Of a DNA stretch of 64,000 bases, positions 1 to 9,700 are shown in pieces. The position numbers were made by a program, and so were the translations under genes. The notes below the pieces were generated by a model. The model did not search any database. It worked only from the letters and a program-made list of their open reading frames with translations, and was not told where the DNA came from. The stretch spans positions 1 to 64,000 of the forward strand of contig NZ_QAVX01000012.1 of NCBI RefSeq assembly GCF_003121485.1, written 5' to 3'. The stretch is from Dyella sp. C11 (GTDB lineage Bacteria > Pseudomonadota > Gammaproteobacteria > Xanthomonadales > Rhodanobacteraceae). Every line of letters starts with the position of its first letter. The first letter of the stretch is position 1.

Positions 1-62
1 GTTAAGGGGTTGAGGGGTTGAGGGTTTCGTGGCGCCCGGATGCTTGCGAAAGACTTCCTACC

Positions 63-174
63 CGTCATTCCCGCGAAGGCGGGAATCCAGTGACTTTCGC
101 ACGCCAAATCAAAGGCGCTGGATGACCGGCCCTTCGGCCGTTGAAAAGCGCCTCCCGCCTTCGCGGGAATGACG
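63..174. repeat. Dispersed inverted repeat, family A (copy 1)
   Basis: Two arms beginning CGTCATTCCCGCG face each other (63-89 and 154-174) across about 65 bases. Each arm is itself a small palindrome around CCGCCTTCGCGGG. The same motif recurs at 11770, 16247 and 28218, always between genes, so it is a family of repetitive extragenic elements. It lies downstream of the FUSC gene and could act as a transcript end, but it has no T-tract. Confidence 0.75.
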
Positions 175-199
175 GCGAGGTAGATCGAAACGCCTTGGA

Positions 200-1267
200 C
201 TAGGAGCCCTCACTCGCCGCCCGCTCTTCCACGGCCCTCAGCGGCAAAATCAATCGCGCTGCCAGCAAACCCAGCACACCGCCCAGCAACGTCTGCCAGA
301 TGCGCGCACTCAGGAACATCACCGAGTGTTCGCCTGAAGCAGCCAGCGTTACCACCAACGTAAACGCGAACGCCGCGCAGGCGATGTCGTAGCGTTCGGG
401 CAGGGCCATGGCATAGATCACCATCGCCACCGCGGCGAGGGTCCAGATCACCAGCGGTGCATGTTCGGCCAGCGGCAGGCAGGCCAGTCCCAGCGGCACG
501 CCGATCAAGGTGCCGATGATGCGTTGGCGTACGCGCGCGGCCGTGCCGATGGCGCTGCCAGCTACCACGTAGACGCAGGCCGTCACCGCCCATACCGATT
601 CGGGCATGTGGAACCAGGCATTGAGTGACACCACCACCAGCGAGGCGATGGCCGCCTGCATGCCCATGATGAAAGGCGCCGAGAGATTCCAGCGGCCGGG
701 CAGGCCCACGGGCGACAGCGCGGCCAGTTCGGCAGGTTTTTCGGCAGGACCGGACAGGAGTCGCGGCACGATGCAGGCCACCGAGGCGATGCATCCCGCC
801 ACCAGAATGGCCGGCCAAGCAGAAGCGTCGATCTTCATGGTCAACGCAAACACCTGGCCGATGTAGAACTGCGAACCCACACCTGCGCCGGTGACGCCAT
901 AGCGCTTGAGATAACTGGCGAGAAACGCACCGATAAGCAGCACGAATTCCGGGGCGCCGCGACCTAGCACGAACAGCGATGGCGACAGCAGCGCCTGCAC
1001 GAGCGCACCCACCGTGGCCGCCGCGCAGAGCAGTGCCAGATCGCGGCTGGATTCCGGACGCGTGTGGCGCGCTTCGGACACGCTGGCCCACAGCGCGAAG
1101 CTGGCCGCCAGCACGCCCACCGAGACGCTGGTGCCGAATCGCTGCGTCACGTCGTGTAACGCACCGAGTGCGGCGGCAATGCCATAGGCCGTGACCAGGC
1201 GCAGACCCTTGATGCGGCGGTGCGTGCCGGGATCAACGCGTTCAAGCCAGGCGACGAAGGAGCGCAT
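200..1267 (-). CDS. FUSC-family inner-membrane protein (fusaric acid resistance-like)
   Basis: This 355-residue protein has two blocks of hydrophobic helices, residues about 25-170 and 195-345, with the second block repeating the first in character. That is the layout of the FUSC / aromatic acid exporter family. Members sit in the inner membrane and are linked to efflux of aromatic acids, but the substrate here cannot be read from sequence. It is shorter than AaeB/FusC pumps and lacks the large cytoplasmic C-terminal domain, so it resembles the half-size DUF2955/FUSC_2 type. The ATG start at 1267 has no clear ribosome binding site. It is transcribed away from the RND operon's promoter but on the same strand, separated by a terminator. 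Confidence 0.75.
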   Translation of the reverse strand: MRSFVAWLERVDPGTHRRIKGLRLVTAYGIAAALGALHDVTQRFGTSVSVGVLAASFALWASVSEARHTRPESSRDLALLCAAATVGALVQALLSPSLFVLGRGAPEFVLLIGAFLASYLKRYGVTGAGVGSQFYIGQVFALTMKIDASAWPAILVAGCIASVACIVPRLLSGPAEKPAELAALSPVGLPGRWNLSAPFIMGMQAAIASLVVVSLNAWFHMPESVWAVTACVYVVAGSAIGTAARVRQRIIGTLIGVPLGLACLPLAEHAPLVIWTLAAVAMVIYAMALPERYDIACAAFAFTLVVTLAASGEHSVMFLSARIWQTLLGGVLGLLAARLILPLRAVEERAASEGS

Positions 1268-1351
1268 GCGTGCGGGAGGGCAGGGAGACTATCCCGCCAT
1301 TATGGGACGCAGGTGGGCGCGTGTTTTTCGGGAACGCAGGATGCCTAACGA

Positions 1352-1379
1352 AAAGCCCCGGTCTTGCGACCGGGGCTTT
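1352..1379 (-). terminator. Intrinsic terminator after the AcrAB-like operon
   Basis: AAAGCCCCGGTC and its complement form a GC-rich stem with a tiny GCAA-type loop. On the minus strand the stem is followed by TTTTCGTT. It lies 24 bases past the stop of the RND pump and upstream of the FUSC gene, so it should end the acrAB-type transcript. Confidence 0.8.
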
Positions 1380-1402
1380 CGTCGAACACTGGCTCGGTTC
1401 GT

Positions 1403-4400
1403 TTACGCGCCGCGGCGCGGGTCCGAATCGAACGGCTGCATGTGGCCCTGACCACCACCGCCGCCCTGCGGCGAAGGATTGCCGCCGGTCGGTGTATCGG
1501 TGGCCGGCTGGCCATGTGCCTGGCGGATCGTGGTGGAAGCCTCGTCCAGCTTGTCGCCGAGCAGGCGACGCACCGTCACGTAGAACACCGGGATCAGCAG
1601 CAGACCCAGGAACGTGGCGAAGATCATGCCGCCGATCACGCCCGTACCGATGGAGTGACGGGAGTTCGCACCTGCGCCAGTGGAGATGAACAGCGGGAAC
1701 ACACCCAGGATGAACGCCATGGAGGTCATCAGGATGGGGCGCAGTCGCTGGCGGGAAGCGGTGATCACCGCATCGAACAGCGACTTGCCGTCCTGCTGCT
1801 GTTCCACCGCGAATTCCACGATCAGGATCGCGTTCTTCGCCGCCAGGCCGATCACCGTGATCAGGCCGATCTTGAAGTACATGTCGTTCGGCAGGCCGCG
1901 CAACATGCAGAACACCACCGTACCCAGCAGGCCCAGCGGCACCACCAGCAGCACGGCCACCGGAATCGACCAGCTTTCGTACAGGGCGGCAAGGCACAGG
2001 AACACGATCACGATGGACAGCACCAGCAACAGCGTGGCCGAGTTGCCGGCCAGGATTTCCTGGTACGACTGACCCGTCCAGTCCGCGCCGAAGCCCTTCG
2101 GCAGATCGCCATCCACGATGCCCTGCAGGGCACCCATGGCCTGGCCGGTGGAGAAGCCCGGTGCTTCGTTACCCACGATTTCCACCGCGGCGTAGCCGTT
2201 GTAGCGGGTGAGGGCAGGCGAGCCCATGTCCCACTTCGTCTGCACCACGCTGGAGATGGGGATCATGTTGTACGGGTTGACCGTATTGGCATACGACGAG
2301 GTGGACGAACTACCCGTGCTCGACGTGTTGGTTGCCAGGCTGCTCGGCGTGTAGATGTGCGACAGCGCTTCCGGACCCATGCGATAGGCCTGGTCCGCCT
2401 GCAGGTAGACGCGCTTCACGCGGCCGCCATAGACGAAGTCGTTGACGTACACCGGCGCCAGCGTGAGCTGGATGGCGGTGTAGACATCGCTTACCGACAG
2501 GCCCATCGACTGTGCCTGCACGCGGTCCACCACCATGTCCCACTGCGGGGCATCAGGCAGCGAGTTGGGACGCACGCCGAACAGCGCGTGGTTGTCCTTC
2601 GCCTTGCCAACCACCGTGGCCATCGCCTGCATCAGCTCGCCATGCGTCTGGCCCGCGCGGGCCTGCAGATACATGTCGATACCGCCGAACTGGCTGAGGC
2701 CGCGGATGGTGGGCAGGTTCACCACGAAGATCTGCGCATCGCGAATGCCGTGGAACACGCCATTCAACTTCAGGATCAGGTCGTCGGCGGTAATCGACCG
2801 CTCGTCCCAGTCCTTGAGCTTGATGAAGGCCATGCCCGTACTTTCACTTTGGCCGATGAAGCTGAAGCCGCTGATCTGGTACATGCCCACCACGTCTTCC
2901 TGGAATGGGCTCTTCTTCAGGTTTTCGCGCATCTCGGCCATCACTTCCTGCGTGCGGTGCAGGGTGGCACCGGGCGGCAGGTTCACGATGGCCAGGGCAA
3001 AGCCCTGGTCTTCACTGGGCACGAAGCTGGTGGGCAGCCTGGTGTACAGGAAGCCGGCGATCACCACGATGATCACGAACACGATCATCCAGCGCGGCGA
3101 GTGACGCGTCGCGCTGCCGATGTGGCCGCTGTAGGTGTGGGTGACCTTGTCGAACAGCTCGTTGAACTTGCGGTAGACGATGTTCTTCTTGTGCTCGTGC
3201 GTCGGCTGCAGCAGCGTGGCGCACAGGGCCGGTGTAAACGACAGCGCGAGGAACGCCGAGAAGCCCATCGACACGGCGATGGTCAGCGCGAACTGCTTGT
3301 AGATCACGCCCGAGGCACCGGGCTGCAAGGCGGACGGCACGAACACCGCCGCGAGCACCACGGTAATGGCCACCACGGCGCCGGTGATCTGGCCCATCGC
3401 CTTGCGCGTGGCCTCCTTCGGCGAGAGGTGTTCCTCCGTCATGATGCGTTCGACGTTTTCGATCACCACGATCGCGTCGTCCACCACGATACCGATGGCC
3501 AGCACCATGCCGAACAAGGTCAGCTGGTTGATGGTGAAGCCGAGTGCGACCAGGCCGATGAAGGTACCCAGCAGCGCCACCGGAATCACCAGGGTCGGGA
3601 TGACCGTGGCGCGGAAGTTCTGCAGGAAGATCAGCATCACCAGGAAGACCAGGATGATGGCCTCCACCAGCGTGTGCACCACTTCCTTGATGGAGATCTT
3701 CACGAACGGCGTGGTGTCGTACGGCGCAAACCAGGTGACGCCTTCCGGGAAGTCCTTGGCCAGCTCGGCCATCTTGGCCTTCACGGCATCGGCCACGTCC
3801 AGCGCGTTGGCGCCGGGCAGCAGCTGCACACCAAGGCCGCCGACCTGCTGGCCGTTCCACGTGGCGCCCAGGCCGTAGCTCTGCGGACCGAAGTCGATGC
3901 GGGCCACGTCATTGAGCTTGATCACCGTGCCGTCGCTGTTGGCGCGCAGGATGATGTTGCCGAACTCCTGCGGCGAGGAGAAACGACCTTCCGCCGACAC
4001 CGTGGCGGTGAACGCCTGGTCCTTCGGCGACGGATCGGCACCCAGCGAACCGGCAGCGAACTGCACGTTCTGCGCGGCGACCGCGTTGTACACCGAGCTG
4101 GCCGAGAGGCCGTAACCCTGCAGCTTGTCCGGGTTGAGCCAGATGCGCACGCCGTATTCGGCACCGATCAGGCGCGTGGCACCGACACCGGGAATGCGGC
4201 CCACCTGATCGGCCACCTGCGACGCGATGACGTCGGCCAGGCGGTTGCCGTCGATGTCCGGATTGCTGGACACCAGCGACACGAACATCAGGAAGTCCGG
4301 GTTGCTCTTGGCCACCACCACGCCCTGCTGGGTCACGGCGGTAGGCAGGCGCGGCTGGGCCAGCTGCACCTTGTTCTGCACCTGCACCTGGGCGATGTCC

Positions 4401-4699
4401 GGATCGGTACCGGTTTCAAAGCTCAGCGTGATGGTGGACGTACCGTTGGAGTTGGACGAGGAGCTGAAGTACAGCAGGTGATCGATACCGGTGAGCTGCT
4501 GCTCGATCACCTGGGTGACGTTCTTTTCCATCGTGTCGGCGTTGGCGCCGGGATACGTGGCCGACACCACCACCTGGGGAGGTGCGATGTTCGGATACGA
4601 CTCGATACCCATGTTCAACACGGAGATGGTGCCAACCAGCGTGATCAGGATGGCTACCACCCACGCGAAGATGGGGCGGTCAATAAAGAAACTCGGCAT
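1403..4699 (-). CDS. RND multidrug efflux pump, AcrB/HAE1 family
   Basis: This 1098-residue inner-membrane proton/drug antiporter has the HAE1 layout: an N-terminal helix (MPSFFIDRPIFAW), a large periplasmic loop, central helices carrying GIVVDDAIVVIENVER with the paired aspartates of the proton relay, a second periplasmic loop, and the C-terminal helix bundle. It would work with the adaptor encoded 14 bases upstream and with an outer-membrane channel. No channel gene follows, so it may borrow the OprM-like protein at 16415 or one elsewhere. AcrB is about 1049 residues. The extra length includes a Ser/Thr/Asn-rich stretch at residues 788-811 that replaces the short docking-domain hairpin, and a Ser-rich patch near residue 85. 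Substrates cannot be read from sequence. Confidence 0.93.
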   Translation of the reverse strand: MPSFFIDRPIFAWVVAILITLVGTISVLNMGIESYPNIAPPQVVVSATYPGANADTMEKNVTQVIEQQLTGIDHLLYFSSSSNSNGTSTITLSFETGTDPDIAQVQVQNKVQLAQPRLPTAVTQQGVVVAKSNPDFLMFVSLVSSNPDIDGNRLADVIASQVADQVGRIPGVGATRLIGAEYGVRIWLNPDKLQGYGLSASSVYNAVAAQNVQFAAGSLGADPSPKDQAFTATVSAEGRFSSPQEFGNIILRANSDGTVIKLNDVARIDFGPQSYGLGATWNGQQVGGLGVQLLPGANALDVADAVKAKMAELAKDFPEGVTWFAPYDTTPFVKISIKEVVHTLVEAIILVFLVMLIFLQNFRATVIPTLVIPVALLGTFIGLVALGFTINQLTLFGMVLAIGIVVDDAIVVIENVERIMTEEHLSPKEATRKAMGQITGAVVAITVVLAAVFVPSALQPGASGVIYKQFALTIAVSMGFSAFLALSFTPALCATLLQPTHEHKKNIVYRKFNELFDKVTHTYSGHIGSATRHSPRWMIVFVIIVVIAGFLYTRLPTSFVPSEDQGFALAIVNLPPGATLHRTQEVMAEMRENLKKSPFQEDVVGMYQISGFSFIGQSESTGMAFIKLKDWDERSITADDLILKLNGVFHGIRDAQIFVVNLPTIRGLSQFGGIDMYLQARAGQTHGELMQAMATVVGKAKDNHALFGVRPNSLPDAPQWDMVVDRVQAQSMGLSVSDVYTAIQLTLAPVYVNDFVYGGRVKRVYLQADQAYRMGPEALSHIYTPSSLATNTSSTGSSSTSSYANTVNPYNMIPISSVVQTKWDMGSPALTRYNGYAAVEIVGNEAPGFSTGQAMGALQGIVDGDLPKGFGADWTGQSYQEILAGNSATLLLVLSIVIVFLCLAALYESWSIPVAVLLVVPLGLLGTVVFCMLRGLPNDMYFKIGLITVIGLAAKNAILIVEFAVEQQQDGKSLFDAVITASRQRLRPILMTSMAFILGVFPLFISTGAGANSRHSIGTGVIGGMIFATFLGLLLIPVFYVTVRRLLGDKLDEASTTIRQAHGQPATDTPTGGNPSPQGGGGGQGHMQPFDSDPRRGA

Positions 4700-4713
4700 G
4701 TGCGTCGACTCCC

Positions 4714-5931
4714 TTACTGCTTACCGGCAGCAGCGTCGGCGTGACCGGCTGCCGGCTGTCCCTGTGCGCCGGGCTGCGCGTTCGGCTGCCACGGACCGGC
4801 CTTGGCCGGCTTGCCCGGCTGCACTGTCTGCACACCCGACACGATCACCTGATCGCCGGAAGCCAGGCCGTTGGTGACGATCCAGTTGCCGCCCGCCATG
4901 TCGGTGGTGACCACGTTCTTGCGCACCACGTTGCCGTCCTGGCCAACCACCAGCGCATAGGCGCCCACCACGTCGCGCTGGATGCCCTGCTGCGGGATCA
5001 CGAAGACGTTGTGCTGTTCGCCCAGGTTGGCGGTGAGGGTGATGTAGGTGCCCGGCAGCAGGCGCTTGTCCGGGTTGGGCAGCAAGGCGCGAAGGTTCAC
5101 CGCACCCGTGGTCGGATCGACCGTGGCGCCGGAGAAATCCAGCGTGCCGTCCTGGTCGTACTTGCTGCCATCGGGCAGGGTGACCTTGACGGTGGTCTTG
5201 GCCTGGTCCGACAGCGACACGTTGCCCTTGGACTGCGCAGCGCGCAGGCGGTCCAGGTCGGCCGAGCTGACGGTGAAGTTCACGTACAGCGGATCGAGCT
5301 GGTCGACCGTGGTCAGCAAGGTGGAGCTGGAGCCCGTATCGGCGGCGCCGGCGCCGACGATGGCACCTTCGGTAACCTGCTGCTGGCCGGCGCGGCCGTC
5401 GATGGGCGACACCACGCGCGTGTAGCTGAGGCTGATCTTCGCGTTCTCGACGGCGGCTTCAAGCTGCTTTACCGTGGCGGCGCTGCTGCGCTCGTTGGCT
5501 TCGGCGGCGTCGAGGTCCGACTGCGAGATGTAGTTCTGCGGACGCAGCTGGCGATAGCGCTCGGCCACCTTGTGATAGTTCACGTAGGTCGCCTGGCCGG
5601 CTGCCAGGTTGGCCTTGGCCGAGTCGAGCGCGGCCTGGTACACGGCCGGGTCGACTTCAAACAGCACCTGGCCCTGCTTCACGTCGGTACCTTCCTGGTA
5701 CACGCGCTTGAGCAGCACGCCCGACACGCGGGCGCGCACGTCGGCACTGCGGTAAGCCGAGACACGGCCCACCAGATCCTTGGTCAGCGGCGTGTTCTGC
5801 GGCTGCGCTTTCACCACGCCAACTTCCGGCGGGGGCGGCTGCGCCGCACCTTGGTCCTTGCCTTTGCCACAGGCGGCCAGAGAGAGCAGGCCAAGGCACA
5901 GCAGGGATGTGCGCAATGACGTGGACTTCAT
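4714..5931 (-). CDS. RND efflux periplasmic adaptor, AcrA/MexA-like lipoprotein
   Basis: This 405-residue membrane-fusion protein bridges the inner-membrane pump and the outer-membrane channel. The ATG at 5931 is preferred over the frame's upstream ATG because GGAG sits 6-9 bases before it and the protein then opens with a lipoprotein signal, MKSTSLRTSLLCLGLLSLAAC, whose Cys21 would be lipidated. The sequence then shows a barrel-sandwich half (VRARVSGVLLKRVYQEGTDVKQGQVLFEVD), a coiled-coil hairpin of about residues 95-165, the returning lipoyl half and beta-barrel and membrane-proximal domains. A Pro/Gly/Ala/Gln-rich tail ends it. It is first in a two-gene operon with the pump. No adjacent AcrR/TetR regulator gene is present. 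Confidence 0.92.
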   Translation of the reverse strand: MKSTSLRTSLLCLGLLSLAACGKGKDQGAAQPPPPEVGVVKAQPQNTPLTKDLVGRVSAYRSADVRARVSGVLLKRVYQEGTDVKQGQVLFEVDPAVYQAALDSAKANLAAGQATYVNYHKVAERYRQLRPQNYISQSDLDAAEANERSSAATVKQLEAAVENAKISLSYTRVVSPIDGRAGQQQVTEGAIVGAGAADTGSSSTLLTTVDQLDPLYVNFTVSSADLDRLRAAQSKGNVSLSDQAKTTVKVTLPDGSKYDQDGTLDFSGATVDPTTGAVNLRALLPNPDKRLLPGTYITLTANLGEQHNVFVIPQQGIQRDVVGAYALVVGQDGNVVRKNVVTTDMAGGNWIVTNGLASGDQVIVSGVQTVQPGKPAKAGPWQPNAQPGAQGQPAAGHADAAAGKQ

Positions 5932-6109
5932 GTGGGCTCCATTCTTTTTAATGTGGTCGGGGGATGTAGCGCGCCGCCGCCACTCCGGCGACGGCAAATT
6001 CAGGCTGCGTCGAGCACACAACAACCCCGCGGGTCCTTGTCCCGGTGAGGGGAGCGAAGGTGAGGCGGGGCCCGGGTAAGTCGAGGCTCGTTCAGGCAGA
6101 CGGGCTTGG

Positions 6110-6138
6110 ACTATACCGTACAGTTTACAATTTGTAGA
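6110..6138 (-). promoter_or_regulatory. Candidate promoter and operator of the AcrAB-like operon
   Basis: On the minus strand TCTACA (6133-6138) and TATAGT (6110-6115) are separated by exactly 17 bases, a plausible sigma-70 promoter about 180 bases before the adaptor start. A perfect dyad, TACAA-T-TTGTA (6126-6136), overlaps the spacer. Such placement is typical of TetR/MarR-type repressor sites at efflux operons. The assignment is inference from sequence shape and position. Confidence 0.45.
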
Positions 6139-6139
6139 G

Positions 6140-6767
6140 ACACCCTTTTTGAGCAGGGCGGGCCGCCAAAGCCGCCACGACGCGTTTCGCGAGCGCGGCC
6201 AAGCGGGAAGTCCAGTACCCCATCACAAACCCTGGGGACTAATTTTGGCTGAATTCCGTGAAGGAAGGGTGTCGGCGTCGATGACGCCGCTCGTGGGCGC
6301 CGCGGATGGTGCCAGCGCCGCGGGGCAAAAGCGTGTGCCGATGGTTCGGTTGCATCCCAGGCGCACTTGCTGACAACAGCCCAGCGAGCTGCAGGACGTC
6401 GCCCGAACGCGCCATCGATCATGCGAAGTTGCTTCATTTGATCTGTTGCGCTGCAACGTTTCCAACATGTCGGCGGCATGACATACGCGCTGGTATTGCC
6501 GCCCGTGGCCCATGGCTGGAACACGCGCACCGTGCAGGCAACGCACGAACACTGCACGTGTTTCATGCCGTGAGTGCGCGTGCCGCCACTGCTCGGGCTG
6601 TCATGCAAACGTCGCGAAAGCGCACCTGCGGGATCTTTGCTGCACGGGCGTCATGGCCTGCTGCAAGCTGAAGTTCGCCTTTCGCAAAGGTGGATAAGGT
6701 TTCACGCGAGGCGTATTCTTTTAAGGCTTTTTTTGCCTCATACCGTCTCCCCAAAACAGTAGATGCC
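6140..6767. other. Gene-free region between acrAB-like operon and gdhB
   Basis: About 630 bases hold no frame with convincing protein character. The longest, 165 codons on the minus strand (6111-6608), is cysteine- and arginine-rich in a random way. No RNA gene, terminator with a T-tract or repeat of the window's families is recognised. It must contain the gdhB promoter, and may be decayed coding DNA. Confidence 0.5.
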
Positions 6768-9700
6768 ATGAACGCGATTCGTGCGGCCAGCAACAGCTCA
6801 TTCCCCACTGTTGTCCTCGAAGAACTGAAGCAAAGCGGATTCCCTACCCAGCGCCTTGATGAGGCGCAATTTTTTATCAGCGCTTTCTTCGCGCGCATCG
6901 CCGATGGCGATCTTGAACTGCACACCTCCCGCGAATGGGCCGCGTTGATCGCGGACCTGCTCAATTTCATGCAGCAGCGCCAGCCGGGCCATGCCTCGGT
7001 ACGCGTGGTGAACCCGGAAACGGGCCACGCCGGCCGCAGCTACATCGAAGTCGTCACCGACGACATGCCCTTCCTGGTCGATACCGTGACCATGGTCGCG
7101 GCCGAACACCTGCAGATCCACGCCGTGATCCATCCGGTGGTTGAGGTGTCGCGCGACGCCGCCGGCAAGTTGCTCAAGATCGGTGCGGCCGATGGCCAGC
7201 CCGAATCGGTGATGCATTTCGAAGTGGATCGCGTCGCCAACGACGAAGAGCTCGCCAAGCTCAAGACCAGGCTCGAAGGCGCGCTGGAAGACGTGCGCGT
7301 CGTCGTGGCCGACTGGAAGAAGATGCGCGACCAGGCGCTGGCCATCGCCGGCGACCTGCCGTCGCGCCAGCTGCCGATCGACAGCGCCTCGGTGACGGAA
7401 GCCACGGAATTCCTCCGCTGGCTGGCCGACGACAACTTCACCTTCCTCGGTTACCGCGAATACGAAGTGACCGAAGCCGATGGCGAAGAGGTACTGCGCG
7501 CGAACGAAGGTTCGGGCATGGGCATCCTGCACAAGAGCGAGCGCTCGCTGGCGCCGCGTTCGCTGCGCTCGCTGGTCGCCAGCGACCTGCCGCAGTCCGG
7601 TTCCACCGACGCCATCATCCTCACCAAGACGAACGCGCGCTCGCACGCGCATCGTCCGGGCTACATGGATTACGTGGGCGTGCTGAAGTTCGACGCCAAC
7701 GGCAAGCCGGTGGCCGAGCAGCGTTTCCTGGGCCTGTTCTCCTCCAACGCCTACATGGCGCGTCCGCAGGACGTGCCGCTGGTGCGCCAGAAGTTCGAAT
7801 ACGTGATGGAGCGCTCGGGCCTCAAGCGCGATTCGCATTCGGGCAAGGCGCTGCGCCACATCCTGGAGACGCTGCCGCGCGACGAGCTGTTCCAGAGCAG
7901 CGACGAAGAGCTCTACAACACCGCGATGGGCACGCTGGAGCTGCGCCAGCGCGCTCGTACGCGCCTGTTTGTGCGCCGCGACCGCTACGGCCGTTTCGTC
8001 ACCTGCATGGTTTACGTGCCGCGCGAACGCTTCAACACCTCGGTGCGCGAACGCATCGAGTCGCTGCTGAAGGACGCCATGCGCGGCGAAAGCCTCGATT
8101 CGTCCGTGCTGATGGGCGAAGCGGCGCTGGTGCGCCTGCACGTGGTGATCCGTCCGAAGATCGGCGACCAGGTGCAGTACGACGTTGCTGCGCTGGAGAA
8201 GGGCGTGGCCACCATCGTGCGCAACTGGCACGACGACGTCCGCGACGAACTGGTGAACGCCTTGGGCGATCACGATGGCGTGGTGCTGGCCAACCGTTAC
8301 GCCAAGGCCATGCCCGCCGGCTACATGGAAGACGTCTCTGCCATTGCCGCGGCCCAGGACGTGCACCAGCTGTCACAGCTCAAGGGCGACGATGCGGTGC
8401 GCATGTCGTTCTATCACCCGGCTGCACGCCCGGAAGAACTGCGTTTCAAGGTGTACCGCAGCGGTGGTGACATCGCGCTGTCCGAAGTGCTGCCGCAGCT
8501 GGAGAACCTCGGCCTGCGCGTGCTCACCGAGCACCTGTACGACATCAACGTCGGTGGCACCACGCTGTACATCCAGGACTTCGAAGTGCAGACCGCCGGC
8601 AGCCTCGCTTTCAGCGTGGAACAGGTGGGTACGCTGTTCGAAGATGCCTTCGAGCAGATCTGGCGTGGCAATGCCGAGAACGACGGCTTCAACCGCCTGG
8701 TGCTCGGCGCCAAGCTGAGCTGGCGCCAGGTCGCCATGCTGCGCGGCTACTGCAAGTACCTGCTGCAGACAGGCGTCGCCTTCTCGCAGTCGTACATGGA
8801 AGATGCGTTCAACCGCTACCCGGCCATCGCCGGCCTGCTGGTGGAACTGTTCCTCGCCAAGTTCGATCCGCGTCGCGAAACGCTCTCGGCCGACGAACTG
8901 AAGCGCGCCGGCGATCTGCTGCGTGGCGAAATGCAAGTGCTGATCCCCGAGTCGCTGCGCCATGCGCATCCGGCGCTGGTGGATGGCCTGGTCGCTGCGC
9001 TGTCCAAGCCGCGCGACGAACAGATCAATGTGATCGAGGAAGCCATCGGCACGCTGCTGGAAACCGTGTCCAGCCTCGACGACGATCGCATCCTGCGCAG
9101 CTTCATCGCGCTGATCCGCGGCACGCTGCGCACCAGCTTCTTCCAGCAGTGGAACGACCAGTACCGCAGCTACATCAGCTTCAAGTTCGATTCGCACAAC
9201 GTGCCCGATCTTCCGAAGCCGGTGCCGTACCGCGAAATCTTCGTGTGCGCGCCGCGCGTGGAAGGCATCCACCTGCGCTTCGGTTCGGTGGCGCGCGGTG
9301 GCCTGCGCTGGTCGGATCGTCGCGAGGACTTCCGCACCGAAGTGCTGGGCCTGGTGAAGGCGCAGATGGTGAAGAACACCGTGATCGTGCCGGTGGGCTC
9401 GAAGGGCGGTTTCTACGTGAAGCGTCCGCCCGTCAACGGCGATCGCGACGCGCAGCTGGCCGAGGGCATTGCGTGCTACCGCATGTTCATCAGCGGCCTG
9501 CTGGACATCACCGACAACCTGATCGAAGGCAAGGTGGTGCCGCCGCACGACGTGGTGCGCCATGACAACGACGATCCGTACCTGGTTGTTGCTGCCGACA
9601 AGGGCACGGCCACGTTCTCCGACATCGCCAACGCCATTTCGGTCGAGCACGGTTTCTGGCTGGGCGACGCGTTCGCGTCGGGCGGCTCGAACGGTTACGA

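Noticed and set aside
1364-4744. Open frame of 1126 codons on the plus strand opposite the AcrB-like pump
   Set aside because: Composition is dominated by His, Arg, Gln and Asp, the usual mirror of a GC-rich gene in the antisense frame. The minus-strand protein is an unmistakable RND pump.
6111-6608. 165-codon minus-strand frame in the gap before gdhB
   Set aside because: Random Cys/Arg/Pro-rich composition, no start site support, crosses the candidate efflux promoter.
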